Assembly: GCA_025093555.1 (NCBI GenBank)
Contig: JAIWNF010000081.1
Span: 62,001 to 126,000 of the forward strand
From: Circinella umbellata
Taxonomy: Eukaryota > Mucoromycota > Mucoromycetes > Mucorales > Lichtheimiaceae
Reading direction: 5' to 3'
Length of the DNA stretch: 64,000 bases
Positions 49,740 to 61,280 of the stretch are shown in pieces. Under the pieces are notes generated by a model that made no database searches, was not told the origin of the DNA, and saw nothing but the letters and a program-made list of their open reading frames with translations. Position 1 is the stretch's first letter; the number at the start of each line of letters is the position of its first letter. A program made the translations under genes and the position numbers.

Positions 49740-49921
49740 GGGAGTTAATCATTAATCTAGTGATTATTATTTTAATATTTCAATGCCAAGAAAATCAAAA
49801 ATATTTTATATTATTGATTTTAATCTCTTGGCATATAATTATTTTATTTGTATATAAAAATATTATAGAATTCTTAAATTCTATAAAATTTTTGTAATCA
49901 TTAAATTAATGATTAACTCCC
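49740..49921. mobile_element. Foldback MITE-like element
   Basis: 182 bp bounded by GGGAGTTAATCATTAAT and its exact reverse complement. The similarity extends inward for about 27 bp with few mismatches and outward into GGCGGTTTTG / CAAAGCCGG. A second nested inverted repeat (ATGCCAAGA...TCTTGGCAT) lies inside. No coding capacity. Target duplication unclear. Confidence 0.7.
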
Positions 49922-50571
49922 TTCAAAGCCGGTTTTTTATTCAATAATAAAATATCAACATCAAGAAATATCATTGCTACGTACTGGATTACTAGACTGA
50001 AAATTGCACTGCCCAAAATAACAGAACCTGATAAAAGACATGTATTAGGAATTGATACAAATATTATGGAATATATTCGTTCTACATTCTTACATTCTTA
50101 GCAAACAGCACTAACCTTTTCATATCGACAAACCCTTATCGATCTATTGTTGTATGTTTGAGTTAATAGTTATTATATATGAAAGAGAAAGAGGGAGAGG
50201 GGAGCTGTTAGAATATTGGTTGCAATGGTCAGAGTACTTATTCGTGTAACAAATAGATGGCTTTTAAGGTACCTACCCAAGTTATGTACTATAGGGTCAC
50301 CGAAAGTCACTAACAGTCGTCAATTTTTTGATTTCTTTATAGTGATAGTTAGTATTAGGTCAGTATCTGGTCATTACATCGGAATTTACAAGAAATAATG
50401 ATTGGTTGGTATCAGGTCTTTACATGATAATTTTTGCAGTGTATATTTTGGATTATAGGAAAACACAGGAATGAAGGATGGAAAGAGTTTTATATTTGAT
50501 CTATAGATTTGTTCATTCATATTTAACACTTTATATATCATAAATTATTGTTTGGTACTATATCAGTATGG

Positions 50572-50860
50572 AGACAAGTTGACATCTTTTAGATATTCAA
50601 CTAAGTCTTAATAACACCTTACCAGTTGTTTAGGGTTTATTACATAAAGTCCAGAACACCTTCAAAAAAATCTTTGATTTTTTCTTGGACACCTTCCTTT
50701 TCACTAGGAATAAGATAATCGATTCGATTTCTAGAAATCAAGATAATTAAAAATTTTAATGTTATAAAGTTTTTATTTTATTATATATTACATATAAAAT
50801 AATAGATTATTTAATTGCATTAAAAATCTTATTATCATAATATATTCGATTAATCTCTTA
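50572..50860 (-). repeat. Dispersed repeat B, copy 1, with 3-prime end of a mobile-element gene
   Basis: About 290 bp shared in the same orientation with 58482-58760. On the minus strand the better-preserved frame reads RNRIDYLIPSEKEGVQEKIK then DFFEGVLDFM and a TAA stop, so the repeat includes the last codons of a coding gene and its 3-prime flank. Family not identified. The other copy has the same frame with several breaks. Confidence 0.55.
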
Positions 50861-51499
50861 TGATCCCATCTAGTGATATGTATTTGAAATGGGATCCCAT
50901 TAGTAGGATCATCTCTATTTGGAATTAGACACTGATTTTTATATTTTGTATTGCCAAAAACCTCATGTTATCATTATATTTTGTGAACATTCATTTTTTG
51001 GGCTCAGAGCCCTAAATAATAATAGTATAATTTTATACAAAAAAGTATTGACAATCATTTTTAAATTATTCATCAGACTTAAAAAAACCTTAAGGTTGAC
51101 ATGCATAATGAACACACTCTTTAATTCACAAATAAAAAGAACACACCACTCTTTTCAGAAGGACACAACAGACATAATCGAAAAAGCAACCAACAAGTTC
51201 CTCCATGAATAGCGTAAAATATGTGAAAGAAAACTATCATAAACCGAGATTTAATATTGTGAATTTCTACAAACATTTTAACTTCGGTAAACATGAACAT
51301 GGTGAATGGGAATTCAAAAAAGTTATTGGCTATTGCTTACGAGAATGTAAACACAAATCGAAGTGGAAGAGTTGATTAGAAAATCAACAAAACAATAATT
51401 TCCAGGTAAAGAAGATGAACTAATAGATTATATTAGTATAAACTGTTTAGAATTTGTGTTTGAAGCATTTTGTTTGAAAACTTATAAAAATGGCCTGTT

Positions 51500-53372
51500 T
51501 TTTACTTCATTTATAGATTCTTCAAAGACCTAAAATTAATGAATACTAGCAGAATACTGAAGTACAAACAGTTGAAACAACTGCCAAACACCAATACAAA
51601 CTTTTTCTGTATGAAATATTAGAAGAAGAAAAAAGGGTTTGCTATTAATTTTCTTCAATACTTTTTTAAAAGATTATAATCTATATATTGACCTTATCTC
51701 CTGACACTTATATTTTCAGGCTGAACAATAGCTTCATAAAAGAGCTTGGGAAAATATGGAGGATGAAGAACAGCAACATTCTCAACAACAGTGACAAAGG
51801 GTCTCTATGGTAAGTGAAAAGCCATAGATTATAAGCAAGTATAGAAGAAAAAAGTGGGATAAGAAGTCAGATTCTTATTGAGATTATCCCCACAATATAT
51901 CGAATTAGGCACCTGAATCACTACCACTACCCACTACTATAGGAGCAGATATGTTACTTGAACAGCAGTTGGCTTATGATAACAATAATAACAGTTTTAG
52001 TAGTAATACTTCTTATGATTGTTTTGACAATGAATCAATCGATGTTACAGTAAGTGGCAGTTTTTAAGAAAAAACAATATGAGAGTAGATGTTACCGTTT
52101 AGGTAATATTGTGACCAAGAGCTCAAGCTTGGGAAAATAAGCTTGAGTTGTAGAGATGGGCTTAGCCCATATAAATAGTTATTACACCCATTAAATAAAA
52201 ACCAGGCCTTTTATCTCTCTTTTATACTTTCGATTACTTTTCTATTTTCATTGTAACAATTATTGACCTGAAATAACTATAGACTAGGTTTAGTCTGTAA
52301 CAGTAGATTGGACTGTCTATTTGTATGGTAGAGATAATAATGTTTTTTTATATAATGAAAGTAAATAATGAATTTGGCTAATAAGTCACAATTGGTGTCT
52401 CTTCTCATGCCAAGCCCTTCTCTATGCCTGATAATATTGATGATTTATTGGCCTTATCTTTATGACTTCCTGAAGGCTACTGTTTAGGTCGAGTGCCTGA
52501 TGCACTAGTTATGGTTGAGGGTGCCAACATTGCAACCTGTTTTCATTTCTTCAAACAACTTTCCATAGAAGCTGCAAGTACTAATTGCCTTCAAATTGAA
52601 TACAACTTTCTGCAATTGCATCATTATCTCATATGCTAATCTTAAAACCAAATTAATATGACAATTATATTCCATTATTTCCATTGAATACTTTCCAAAA
52701 ACTGCTTAACGGTCCATATGAAATTTGATATTAAATTTCCTACTGATATTTGAAATGAAGTAGATCAGATTGTAACTGATACAGTCTACCAACAATCATC
52801 AGAATGACAAATTACAAGGATAAAAGCAATAACCAGATTATTGAAAGTTGCGAGTTGCTGCGATTATGAAGTTTCTCGCACTATACTTGGAATTACGTCA
52901 TTGTAAGTATACACTCATATTGCTATGAATGTAAATTGAAATATTTTTTGAGCCATACATTCAACCCATGTATATATATATGTAATTTTCTTTACTAGGA
53001 TTCAAGGCTCCTCAGCCAGCCAATTGGTGACATATCTTGCATCAGAGAAACTGATCTCTGGAATAGATACTTTGGTCTACTTCTTAATCTAATCTTAGGT
53101 GACCCTGAAAAATAATTATTTTTATACTAGACTAATAAGATCACTTAATAAGGAAGAAGCAAGGTTTTTTGTAGTAGACCTGATGTAGTCGTTGCGATAC
53201 TAACCTAACCAGACTTTGTTGATGGCATTGGATATGGCGAGGTAAAACTCGCAGAACCTACCCATAATTGTGATAGTCTAGGCTGTGATCTTTTACTATT
53301 GGGCACCTTTTGTAAAACATCGATTGATAATGACATTACATATTCTCCAATTGGTTTTCAAATTCATGGTAA
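51500..53372 (+). pseudogene. Decayed multi-exon gene, PD-(D/E)XK nuclease-like
   Basis: Several exon-like blocks lie in order on the plus strand: VETTAKHQYKLFLYEILEEE (51570-51636), RAWENMEDEEQQHSQQQ (51740-51792), an exon between AG and GTAAGT at 51910-52050 (APESLPLPTTIGADMLLEQQ...), LPEGYCLGRVPDALVMVEGA (about 52470-52540), and SRPDVVVAIL followed by DGIGYGEVKLAEPTHNCDSL and LLLLGTFCKTSIDN (53175-53335), ending FQIHG. RPDV followed by GEVK is the arrangement of a PD-(D/E)XK catalytic core. In-frame stops and frameshifts break most blocks and a solo LTR sits inside. I believe related genes recur in Mucoromycota genomes, but this is memory of a pattern, not a search. Confidence 0.55.
52088..52302. 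mobile_element. LTR family C, copy 1 (solo LTR) with perfect target duplication
   Basis: 215 bp starting TGTTACCGTTTAGG and ending AGTCTGTAACA, with six-base inverted ends TGTTAC/GTAACA. Flanked on both sides by GTAGA, a perfect 5-bp target-site duplication. An inverted copy lies at 60107-60318. Very short for an LTR, so it may derive from a small non-autonomous (TRIM-like) element. Confidence 0.85.
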
Positions 53373-53866
53373 ATTTATATATACATATATATTTTTTTAA
53401 GAAGAGTTCATTAATATGATAAATAAGGGCTCCTAAATAAGAGTATGAGTAAACTGCATAGCAGAATGAACCATAGTCTAATGTTCAGAAAATTGTTAGG
53501 GCAACCCCAGCAGTAGAGGTATAATCGTTTCTATTTTAGAATCAAAATAAACTCGTTTTAGCAACCCAGATGATTTTTCTCCATCAGTGAGGTGCTATTT
53601 GGAGGAGCTAAAAAAAATTAAGTAGAAGAAGGAGAAATTTTTTTTATATCCCCTGAGTGCATGTATGCAATTTACAAATGATTGTCAATTTTTTTCCAGC
53701 AGATCCATTTTGCCTCACCGTTTACAACCGCTGCTAGGGTTGCCCTTATGGATTTCTTTTTAATTTCGGACTTTTTATAAGTTCGGACTTTTAAACCATG
53801 CATATTAAACCTTTTTTATTAAAAACAAAATTGAATTTTTTTTCATAATTAAAAAGTATTCTCAAA

Positions 53867-53988
53867 ATGGTTGCCCTAAATGATTTTCTTCCTATTAATC
53901 ATATACAATTACAAACAAATCTATGCAATAAGGCAGACACTTTTATACAGTCTGAATTTGACCATTTCATGGAAAAAAACATCCTCAC
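53867..53988 (+). pseudogene. N-terminal coding fragment truncated by an LTR
   Basis: Plus-strand frame MVALNDFLPINHIQLQTNLC...FDHFMEKNILT, interrupted at 53989 by an LTR family A copy. Family not recognised. Likely the start of a gene broken by insertion. Confidence 0.4.
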
Positions 53989-54409
53989 TGTTATATCAAT
54001 CAAATATAATAAAATAAAAGAGACGTTAAAAAGTCAACGAGACCCAAAAGAACAATAATTGAACTGAACTTTATTAAAATAAAATATTATCTCTATTTAT
54101 ATGAATCTTATTATCAGTGGGATATATTGATATGTGTATACGTAAGATTTATCTTTGTCATGGCCATGTGAATTATGAATATAAGATTAATGATATTAAG
54201 ATTAGACTTTGAGTGGTTGATGATATGATATATCTATGCAGCTGTAACCTTATATCATTATAGAAGACGGACTTCTGTGTTCTTATAAATCATGGTCCAA
54301 ATAGGGAAATACACGAAATGTCAGTAAAGCATAATTAAAGATACGCTATGCTTTAATAATTAGAATGACAAATAATTATCTTTATGAATAATATGTGTTG
54401 GATACAACA
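53989..54409. mobile_element. LTR family A, copy 2 (solo LTR)
   Basis: 421 bp in the same orientation as 48027-48446 and nearly identical to it, with the same TGTTAT start and ATACAACA end. No matching direct repeats flank it, so target duplication is lost or rearranged. Confidence 0.78.
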
Positions 54410-54419
54410 ATCTTTATGG

Positions 54420-54760
54420 AATTTTTTATTTTTTTCCCTTTTTTATGGTATATGAAGTTTACTATGTTTTGAACATAAAAAATCTGGTTTATTATCCTCA
54501 ATATTTGTACGTATTTTCTTATGATACATATGCCCTTCATTTTTACCTCTTTTTGTGTATATGTACAAACATTTTTATTTGTATTCAAATACCAAAAATA
54601 ATTTGTTTTTGTAGCTTCAACTTCTTTTTCTATAATACTGGCTATCATTTTTTGTTTTTTCTTTTATTTTTCTACTAACATTTCTTTATCAAAATATTCT
54701 ACTATTACTTCTTTCATAAGCTGTTTAATAGAATGTTGCATATAACTTCTATACTATTAT
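54420..54760 (-). pseudogene. Fragment of a Cys/His-containing element protein, copy 1
   Basis: On the minus strand the blocks NYFWYLNTNKN, KRGKNEGHMYHKKIRTNIED and FLCSKHSKLHIP appear across two frames. They parallel NPFWYLNSSENKCTH, EGYMCCKKIRTNLGNEKK and a KRHIPKKR end in the minus strand at 57408-57700. The spacing of aromatic, Cys and His residues suggests a small zinc-binding DNA-binding domain (FLYWCH or BED-like), but I cannot assign it. Frameshifted. Confidence 0.4.
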
Positions 54761-55394
54761 TATGCATTCTATCTTTGGCAATTGGTTGATAGAGATAATA
54801 CTCAGTTGAATTGATAAATTAAAGAAGAATTTATAAACTCTAAATTATCAAATAAATTGTTAAAATTATTACATTTTTAGAAATTCTATTATATTAGATA
54901 CTTTAAATGAAAATTGAATAATCATATAAAATAAAATGGACGATACATTTAATGATAATATTAATCATCAGTTAATAAACTTATTATTAATAAATGGCAG
55001 TTTTTAAATGACAATTGTGAGATAAATACGAGTAGTAAAAAATAGAAAGATGGGACTAAAGTAAAATATAGTTGAGAATCTGTTTATTCCTGAAATAAAA
55101 TAACTACTCTTTTATATCTTTTCTAAATTATGTAACTATCTTATTTTATCCGATCATGGCTAAACTATGTTTTATACGAATGGATGAGAGGACCTATTAT
55201 ATTTGTTCTATTATAAATATTAATTCTAGATCATTCTCTGAAACCGTTTGTGACAGTTGTTACTAATCTCATTCTTTCTTTGATGTTCCTTTTTTATCCA
55301 GATTAATAATAAGAACGAATCAAAGTAAATAATAGTGTATAATTGGTTATATCTTTTATCCTTGACGGAATGATGTTTGACTGATTATTCATGA

Positions 55395-57170
55395 ATGGAT
55401 GGAATATATGTGTTATTATGGTGGTTCACCACAAATTGGCCAATTACTCATAATAAATATAAACATAGAACAGAAGTTAAACCTCTTCATTTTATAAATG
55501 ATATTAAAATAAAATTAGAAAATAAAATTGGATATGTAGCAGTTTCTTTTTCTTACAATGCTTTATGGAGTAAATGAATATCTAGGACCATATAGTGAAT
55601 TAGAAAAAGAATTAATTTTGCTTTATCATCTAGTATGTGGTGAAATAGGACATTTTATGAGTAGATATATGAAGTATTCATCTTTTTATAGTGTTTATAA
55701 AAGATTTTAGATTGATAATTATAAAGTATTAAATAAAAAAGTTGATGGGTTTTTATCAACAATGTTTTCATCTCCTAAACTAAGAATATATAGTTCATTA
55801 AAACGAAATCCTAAACAATTTAAGCATGTAACATTAATTATAGATGGTCATGATTCTAAAATTAATTATGTTTATACTAATATTAAAACAGAGGGATTCA
55901 ATCCTTAATAATTAAATTTACTGTAAACAGTAATTTAATTATATTAAGACTTTCATGTCAAGCGTTCTAGGAATTTAAAATTTCATTTTAAATTATCTGA
56001 ACTAATAAGTTGTCGTCCAAGTATTGCTAGACTTAAAGGTTATATAATTAATTAAAATTAATTATTATAAACCTTTTGGCTCCTTTTTTCTTTATTTAGA
56101 TTTATAAAATTAAAAAAAAGTCTAAAAATTAATTTTTTTTTTTATTTTTTATAATTCACCATTATTCTTAATAATTAAATGTTAATTAAAATTACATTTT
56201 AATATAACTTTAACTGTTAAGAATTAATTCCCAGAAAAGCTATTTTCATATAAATTAAAAAAACCTGGATGTAGAACCTATATTATTTGTGATATTAATG
56301 AAATGATTTTGTGGGTATCTAATAGTGAATTTTGTGGTGAAAGTTCTGATGGTAATATTATGTTTTTAAACATGGAATTATATCAAAATTATAGATTACA
56401 GACTGTGTAGCTATGAATGGTGGTTATTCTTTATTTTTAAATCAATTTTATAAAATTTCAGAAGAAAAAGGAAAAACATATATCCCATTTGAAAAATTAT
56501 TAGTGTTGATTTAACATATCATGAAACACATCATAATGATATCTTTGGAAGTTTCAGATCTATTGTAGAAAATCAATTTTCAGTTATAGGTAGTAAATTC
56601 AAGAGATTTAATAATAATCATAAGGTTATTAAAATGTATGATAAAAAACATTATAATCTACAATTTAAATTAGTTTATTTAATGAAAAATATTCAGAAGT
56701 TGGTAGTTGACTTTGATATAAATATACAATCACATTATAAATTGTGGGAAACTAATAATTTTGATTTTTCTATTGAAGAAAAGATGATAGATATAGTTAT
56801 ATCAAATGAAATAAAAGTAAAAGAAAAAACAAAAAGACTTGAAGAATTACAACAAAAATTATTATCAATGGAATTACATGATAATCTATATATTCAAAAT
56901 ATTAGTGATGACGATATAGAACTATACAAAAATAAATCTGATTCTGAATTAGATATTCCAAAAGAATATAGTGGAAATAAAAGAAAAAGAAAGAATGGTA
57001 AAAATAAAGTTACTGATATAAATATTCTAAGAAATAATGATAAAACAAGATATGAAATTGAAAAATTTTTAATTAAATGGAAAGATTATGATGATGAACA
57101 TAAGAGCTGGATTCCTATTAATAATTTTAACCAAAAAGAAATGTTAAATATGTATGCTAATCAACATTAA
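55395..57170 (+). pseudogene. PIF/Harbinger-like DDE transposase with chromodomain-like tail (broken)
   Basis: Coding blocks follow each other on the plus strand: MDGIYVLLWWFTTNWPITHN (55395), LRIYSSLKRNPKQFKHVTLI then IDGHDSKINY with the first catalytic-type aspartate (about 55780-55870), SELISCRPSIARLKG (56000), KKPGCRTYIICDINEMILWV with SNSEFCGESSDGNIMF (56250-56370), and HHNDIFGSFRSIVENQFSVI leading into a clean 178-codon frame at 56634-57170. That frame ends FLIKWKDYDDEHKSWIPINN, a chromodomain signature (IKW..Y....SWIP). Stops and frameshifts divide the blocks, and hairpin-forming AT-rich sequence lies at 55911-56230. The DDE fold family and Harbinger-type assignment rest on motif order only. 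Confidence 0.6.
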
Positions 57171-57407
57171 ATTATACTTATTTTTAGATAATTCATTCTT
57201 TATAAAAAAATGCAATACTTAGGCATGTCAGCAATTGATGAATAATTCTGTACATATAGCAGCCTATTTTTCTTTTGTTTTTTTTTATCTTTAGTATTAA
57301 TTTAATATATTAATTTATAGTTTCTTAAAATCAATAATTGCACTATTACAAATATATACTTTATTTTGTTTTAATTTTCTTCCTTTAATTTTTTTAACGT
57401 CGGTTTT

Positions 57408-57720
57408 TTAGTTACTTCTACAATCAGCTTTCTTATGTATAGTCACATCATCATTTATTTTTTTCACTCTTTTTTTAGGGATATGTCTTTTAGAATGTGT
57501 TGAACAAAGAACATTTTTTTTCATTACCAAGATTTGTTCTAATTTTTTTACAACACATATAACCTTCTCATTTTCCCCTTTTATTAATATGAGTACATTT
57601 ATTTTCACTAGAGTTTAAATACCAAAAAGGATTATCTTTAACTGCATTATAACCCTCTTCAATTATACTTTTCATAACTTTTTTTTGTTTTCAATTTTAT
57701 CTATAAGTTTTTCATTTTCA
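57408..57720 (-). pseudogene. Fragment of a Cys/His-containing element protein, copy 2
   Basis: Minus-strand paralogue of 54420-54760 in the same orientation, with NPFWYLNSSENKCTH, CCKKIRTNLGNEKK and KRHIPKKRVKKINDD spread over shifted frames. The two copies bracket the DDE transposase remnant. Confidence 0.4.
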
Positions 57721-57963
57721 AAATACTTATTCATAATGTTTTTTATAGATTTCTCCATAGAGATTTTGCACATAAGTATCTCCTTATTTAAGATAACCAT
57801 AGTGCTTTTTTTTGTTTATTTATACTGCAAAAATCTATCTTTATTATATAAATATAATGAACAAATAAAAAATTTAATTTTTATTTAAAAAAGTAATTGA
57901 GTTTAAAAATTAAAAAATTACAGTTAGAAATTATTTTCCCAGTTTACATATTTTTAACAGTTT

Positions 57964-59042
57964 TTACAATAGAAACCAGTCTCCTTCATGTACATACTCA
58001 ATATAATGATTTACAGACTCATGCAAATATCCAAGTTGTTCTAAACAATCAGTATTATATACTGCCCATTCATCAGAATGAAGCATTGTTTCAGCCTTGA
58101 TCAATTTTTGAATTAATAGAATAAGTATCTGTCTATTATGTCGCTCTCCCTTAAAGACAATATATTGGCATTTATTGGTATTACTTGTACAGAAACAAAA
58201 ACTCATACACCTTCAACACGAGTACCTCTTAAGTTATTTTTGGTTTGACCAAACTTACTCTCATCCATTTCAATAATAACACCTTGACCACCAATGGGTT
58301 CTTCTATTAATAAAATGTATATATTAGTATATAATATAAGTATATCAATTACTATATATTAAAAAGTTTTACCTTCCAGAGAGTACGTAATATCCTGTTC
58401 AGTCAAATCAAATAGTTCATCCCAGATTTTTTTTAGCTCCTTCCCATCCTAATATATAGTCTTAACGCTACTCTGTTAGGGGACTTGTTGATATCTTTCA
58501 GATACCCAATGAAGTCTTAATAACAACTTACCAGTTGTTAAAGGTTTACTATATAAAGTCTAGAACACCTTCAGAAAAACTTTGATTTTTCTTAGATACC
58601 TTCTTTTACAATGATGAAAGGGATTATTGTTTCGATTTCTAGAATTGGGATAATTAAAAATTTTAATTTTATTTTATCATATATTATAAAATAATAGATT
58701 TTTTAATTACATTAAATATCTCATTATCATAATATATCCGGTTAATCTCCTTGCCGTAAAACGACCTGCAATTAAATGACGAGCTACAGCAAGGCAGTTA
58801 TAAACCTTGAAACAGTGTCTACTAAACTAAGAATAAGTCTGGATACTTTTTTCTTGGTTACAAGTATAACAGTAGAAAGTACCATTAGCACCATGATTCT
58901 AGCATGAATACATTAATTGAGAACAAGTAAGACACTTCATTTCACAGTAAAAAACATCTTTTTCAAAAATATAATTAACAGCAGCAGATGCAGAATAAAA
59001 TGTTGGATTATCAATCTTAGGAAGTTCTTGATAAATAGGCAT
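57964..59042 (-). pseudogene. Merlin/IS1595-like transposase (broken)
   Basis: Minus-strand blocks in the order of ISXO2/Merlin transposases. An N-terminal zinc ribbon starts MPIYQELPKIDNPTFYSASA with CEMKCLTCSQ and CYTCNQ pairs. A helical segment follows (RVALRLYIRMGG-like, then IWDELFDLTEQDI). After a plausible intron (58304-58372) come GGQGVIIEMDESKFGQTKNN with the first catalytic aspartate, the LRGTRVEGV block, and MLHSDEWAVYNTDCLEQLGY with the second. The VNHYIEYVHEGDW end is where Merlin proteins have VNHS.NFVDP. Several in-frame stops (for example TAG within the zinc ribbon and TGA after EGV) and repeat B at 58482-58760 interrupt the frame. Dead copy. Confidence 0.7.
58482..58760 (-). 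repeat. Dispersed repeat B, copy 2
   Basis: Direct repeat of 50572-50860, more degraded, lying between the zinc-ribbon and catalytic parts of the Merlin-like transposase. Confidence 0.55.
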
Positions 59043-59159
59043 AATAGTGGTTAAAAAAGAGAGGTTGAAAACTAAAAAAGTTAAAAAAAAGGGAATTAAT
59101 AAAATATTAGCTCTTTTTATACTTTTTTTTATATAAAACTCTATTTTTTTAATCTTACT

Positions 59160-60655
59160 AGATATAGGTTAACAGTAACAACAAATATGGCGTGACTCAA
59201 AACGCTGAGTCAAAAAAAAAAGTCTGAGGACTATAAAAGGTAAAAGGTAAAAGTTTCACCTATAACTTTTTTTGTTTTTTTTACTACTTTGAGCTATATT
59301 TTTAAGGTTTCATATATAAATAAGAATTTTCTTTTTCAAAAAGAAATTCTAAGCCACATCTAAGCCCTGGGTATAAACCTGGACTGAACCCCCACTTCTA
59401 CTTTGCTCTCTCCATTATCATTTAAATAAAATCTTACCTTCCTCAACATCAGCTTACCAAAAAACTATCTATTTCTTCGATCTGTGGTAATTTCTTTTTC
59501 TATAATTAAACACTTCCAAATTTTTTATGTCTAATAATGTTTCTTGTTCAAAAACTTTAACATCGTTTTCATGGGGCAAATGGTCGACAATAATCTTTTT
59601 TAAGTTTTTATGTTATCTATAGTGATTATACAGTGATTGTCAGAACAAGTTGATCAAAATAAGTTTTATTAATTTCTCTTTTACCTTATAAAGTTGTATA
59701 AGTCTTGGATATTTGTTGACAATCCTGCATAATCTACGACTACCAAACACACATTCTTTGTACTGGGCAAATATGAAAGAAGGTCTATTAAATTTTGTTA
59801 GCATCTAAAGCACATAAATGTATGTCGGCCAGTTCAATATACCTTGCATTGATCCATCTGTGAATTTGTTCAAGGTTTCCATGTCTTCATTTTCTATGTT
59901 ACTATCGCGCTCGCTAATGGGTTGGTTGGACTTACAACAATGGGAAACAAAGACCTTATCGACTAATGACTGCTCTCGAAGACGACTAACCATATGTTGC
60001 ATCAACCATAGTCTGTCTTCAGTTGTTTCATCACCAGGTGATTTTCTACAGTAGCTGATTATTTCATAATTCTAATGGATGTTTGATAGTGTTACAACGT
60101 CATGGTTGTTACAGACTAAACCCAGTATATAGTTATTTCAGGTCAATAATGATACCATGAAAATAGAAAAGTAATCAAAAGTGTAAAAGAGAGATAAAAG
60201 GCCTGGTTTTTATTTAATGGGTGTAATAACTATTTATATGGGCTAAGCCCATCTGTACAACTCAAACTTATTTTCCCAAGCTTGACCTCTTGGTCACAAT
60301 ATTACCTAAACGGTAATAGTGGTGACCTTTTCGACAAAATTTTGCTGATATATAATATTAGTTTAAATATACTTCTTATGAAAACTAAGCATAGCTTACC
60401 CATAAAGTTTTCTTTTAATATGTAAAGTGGTTGAATACATGTAGAACTATTTTTTTTATGCTTCTGGTTGACCTTTATGAAATGAATATTTTTAGCCAAA
60501 TACCATTTGCTAAATCCTATCACATTCTTATCATCAAACATAGTGGTATATCGACGGGTCATTTCTATAATCATATCGAGTGTGCATTCACAGTACTCAT
60601 ATACTTCATCGTTAAATGGATTGTATGATAAAAATACTTCATTTAGATAGTGCAC
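59160..60655 (-). other. Unidentified minus-strand coding remnants
   Basis: Two minus-strand frames, 60005-59805 (MMQHMVSRLREQSLVDKVFV... SMQGILNWPTYIY) and 60655-60302 (VYEYCECTLDMIIEMTRRYT, NVIGFSKWYLAKNIHFIKV), have protein-like composition and lie either side of a solo LTR. They are probably pieces of one decayed gene. No family recognised. Confidence 0.35.
60107..60318. mobile_element. LTR family C, copy 2 (inverted solo LTR)
   Basis: Reverse-complement match to 52088-52302 along its whole length (for example GGGCTAAGCCCAT, TTTAATGGGTGTAATAAC, AAGGCCTGG). Starts TGTTACAGACTAAACC; the far end has decayed from GGTAACA to GGTAATA. Flanked by ATGGT and GTGGT, a 5-bp target duplication with one mismatch. 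Confidence 0.8.
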
Positions 60656-60659
60656 AACC

Positions 60660-61280
60660 TGTGGTATTGAGCCTATATTAGACAGTTGATTAGAAAGCTG
60701 TAATACGCTAGATAAATTTTTATTAAAAGAATTCCTTTAATTACTAAGTCTTTTTTCAATTGTTGTCACATTATTTTGTTCATCATTCTATGATTGTTGT
60801 AGTAGCTGCAGTTGTTCTGATGTAGTTGTAATGTATTGGTGGTATCAAAAGGGATTACTATATATTTTTGGGAGGTATAATAGGATGGGATCTGTAGGAT
60901 CTTTTTCATAGAGATCAACATCAATACCGTCAATTTTATTTAAAAGTTCTTTTTCATTCGTTTCATTGAATTCTTACTGGAAGAACATGCATGCTGCTTG
61001 GCCCCTAGTTATATTCATAGTGTGAAAAAAAATATTAAATTTGGTACAATAGAGCAAAGCCAAATACCCCCTTAGTAACCTTAAGCTCAAATAGGTTCCT
61101 AGGCGATGCTTCTAATTGTCCACGCTAATAACGTTGACAATTTTTTGTTCTATTTATGAATCTCTTTATTTCAGACGTGTTCTGCCCAGGGCAAATAAAA
61201 GATTGCGCATCTTTCCATCTTTATAGTAGATTTGTAATCCTATTCATCATTTTCTTTATTCCTCATTATTTGTATTTATC
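60660..61280. other. Repeat-rich stretch, no supported gene
   Basis: AT-rich sequence with short broken minus-strand frames and nothing assignable. Confidence 0.35.

Noticed and set aside
48027..54409. A complete 6.4-kb LTR retrotransposon bounded by the two direct family A LTRs
   Set aside because: The interior lacks a coherent gag-pol in the right orientation, contains an inverted third LTR and a foldback element, and the outer flanks show no matching target duplication.
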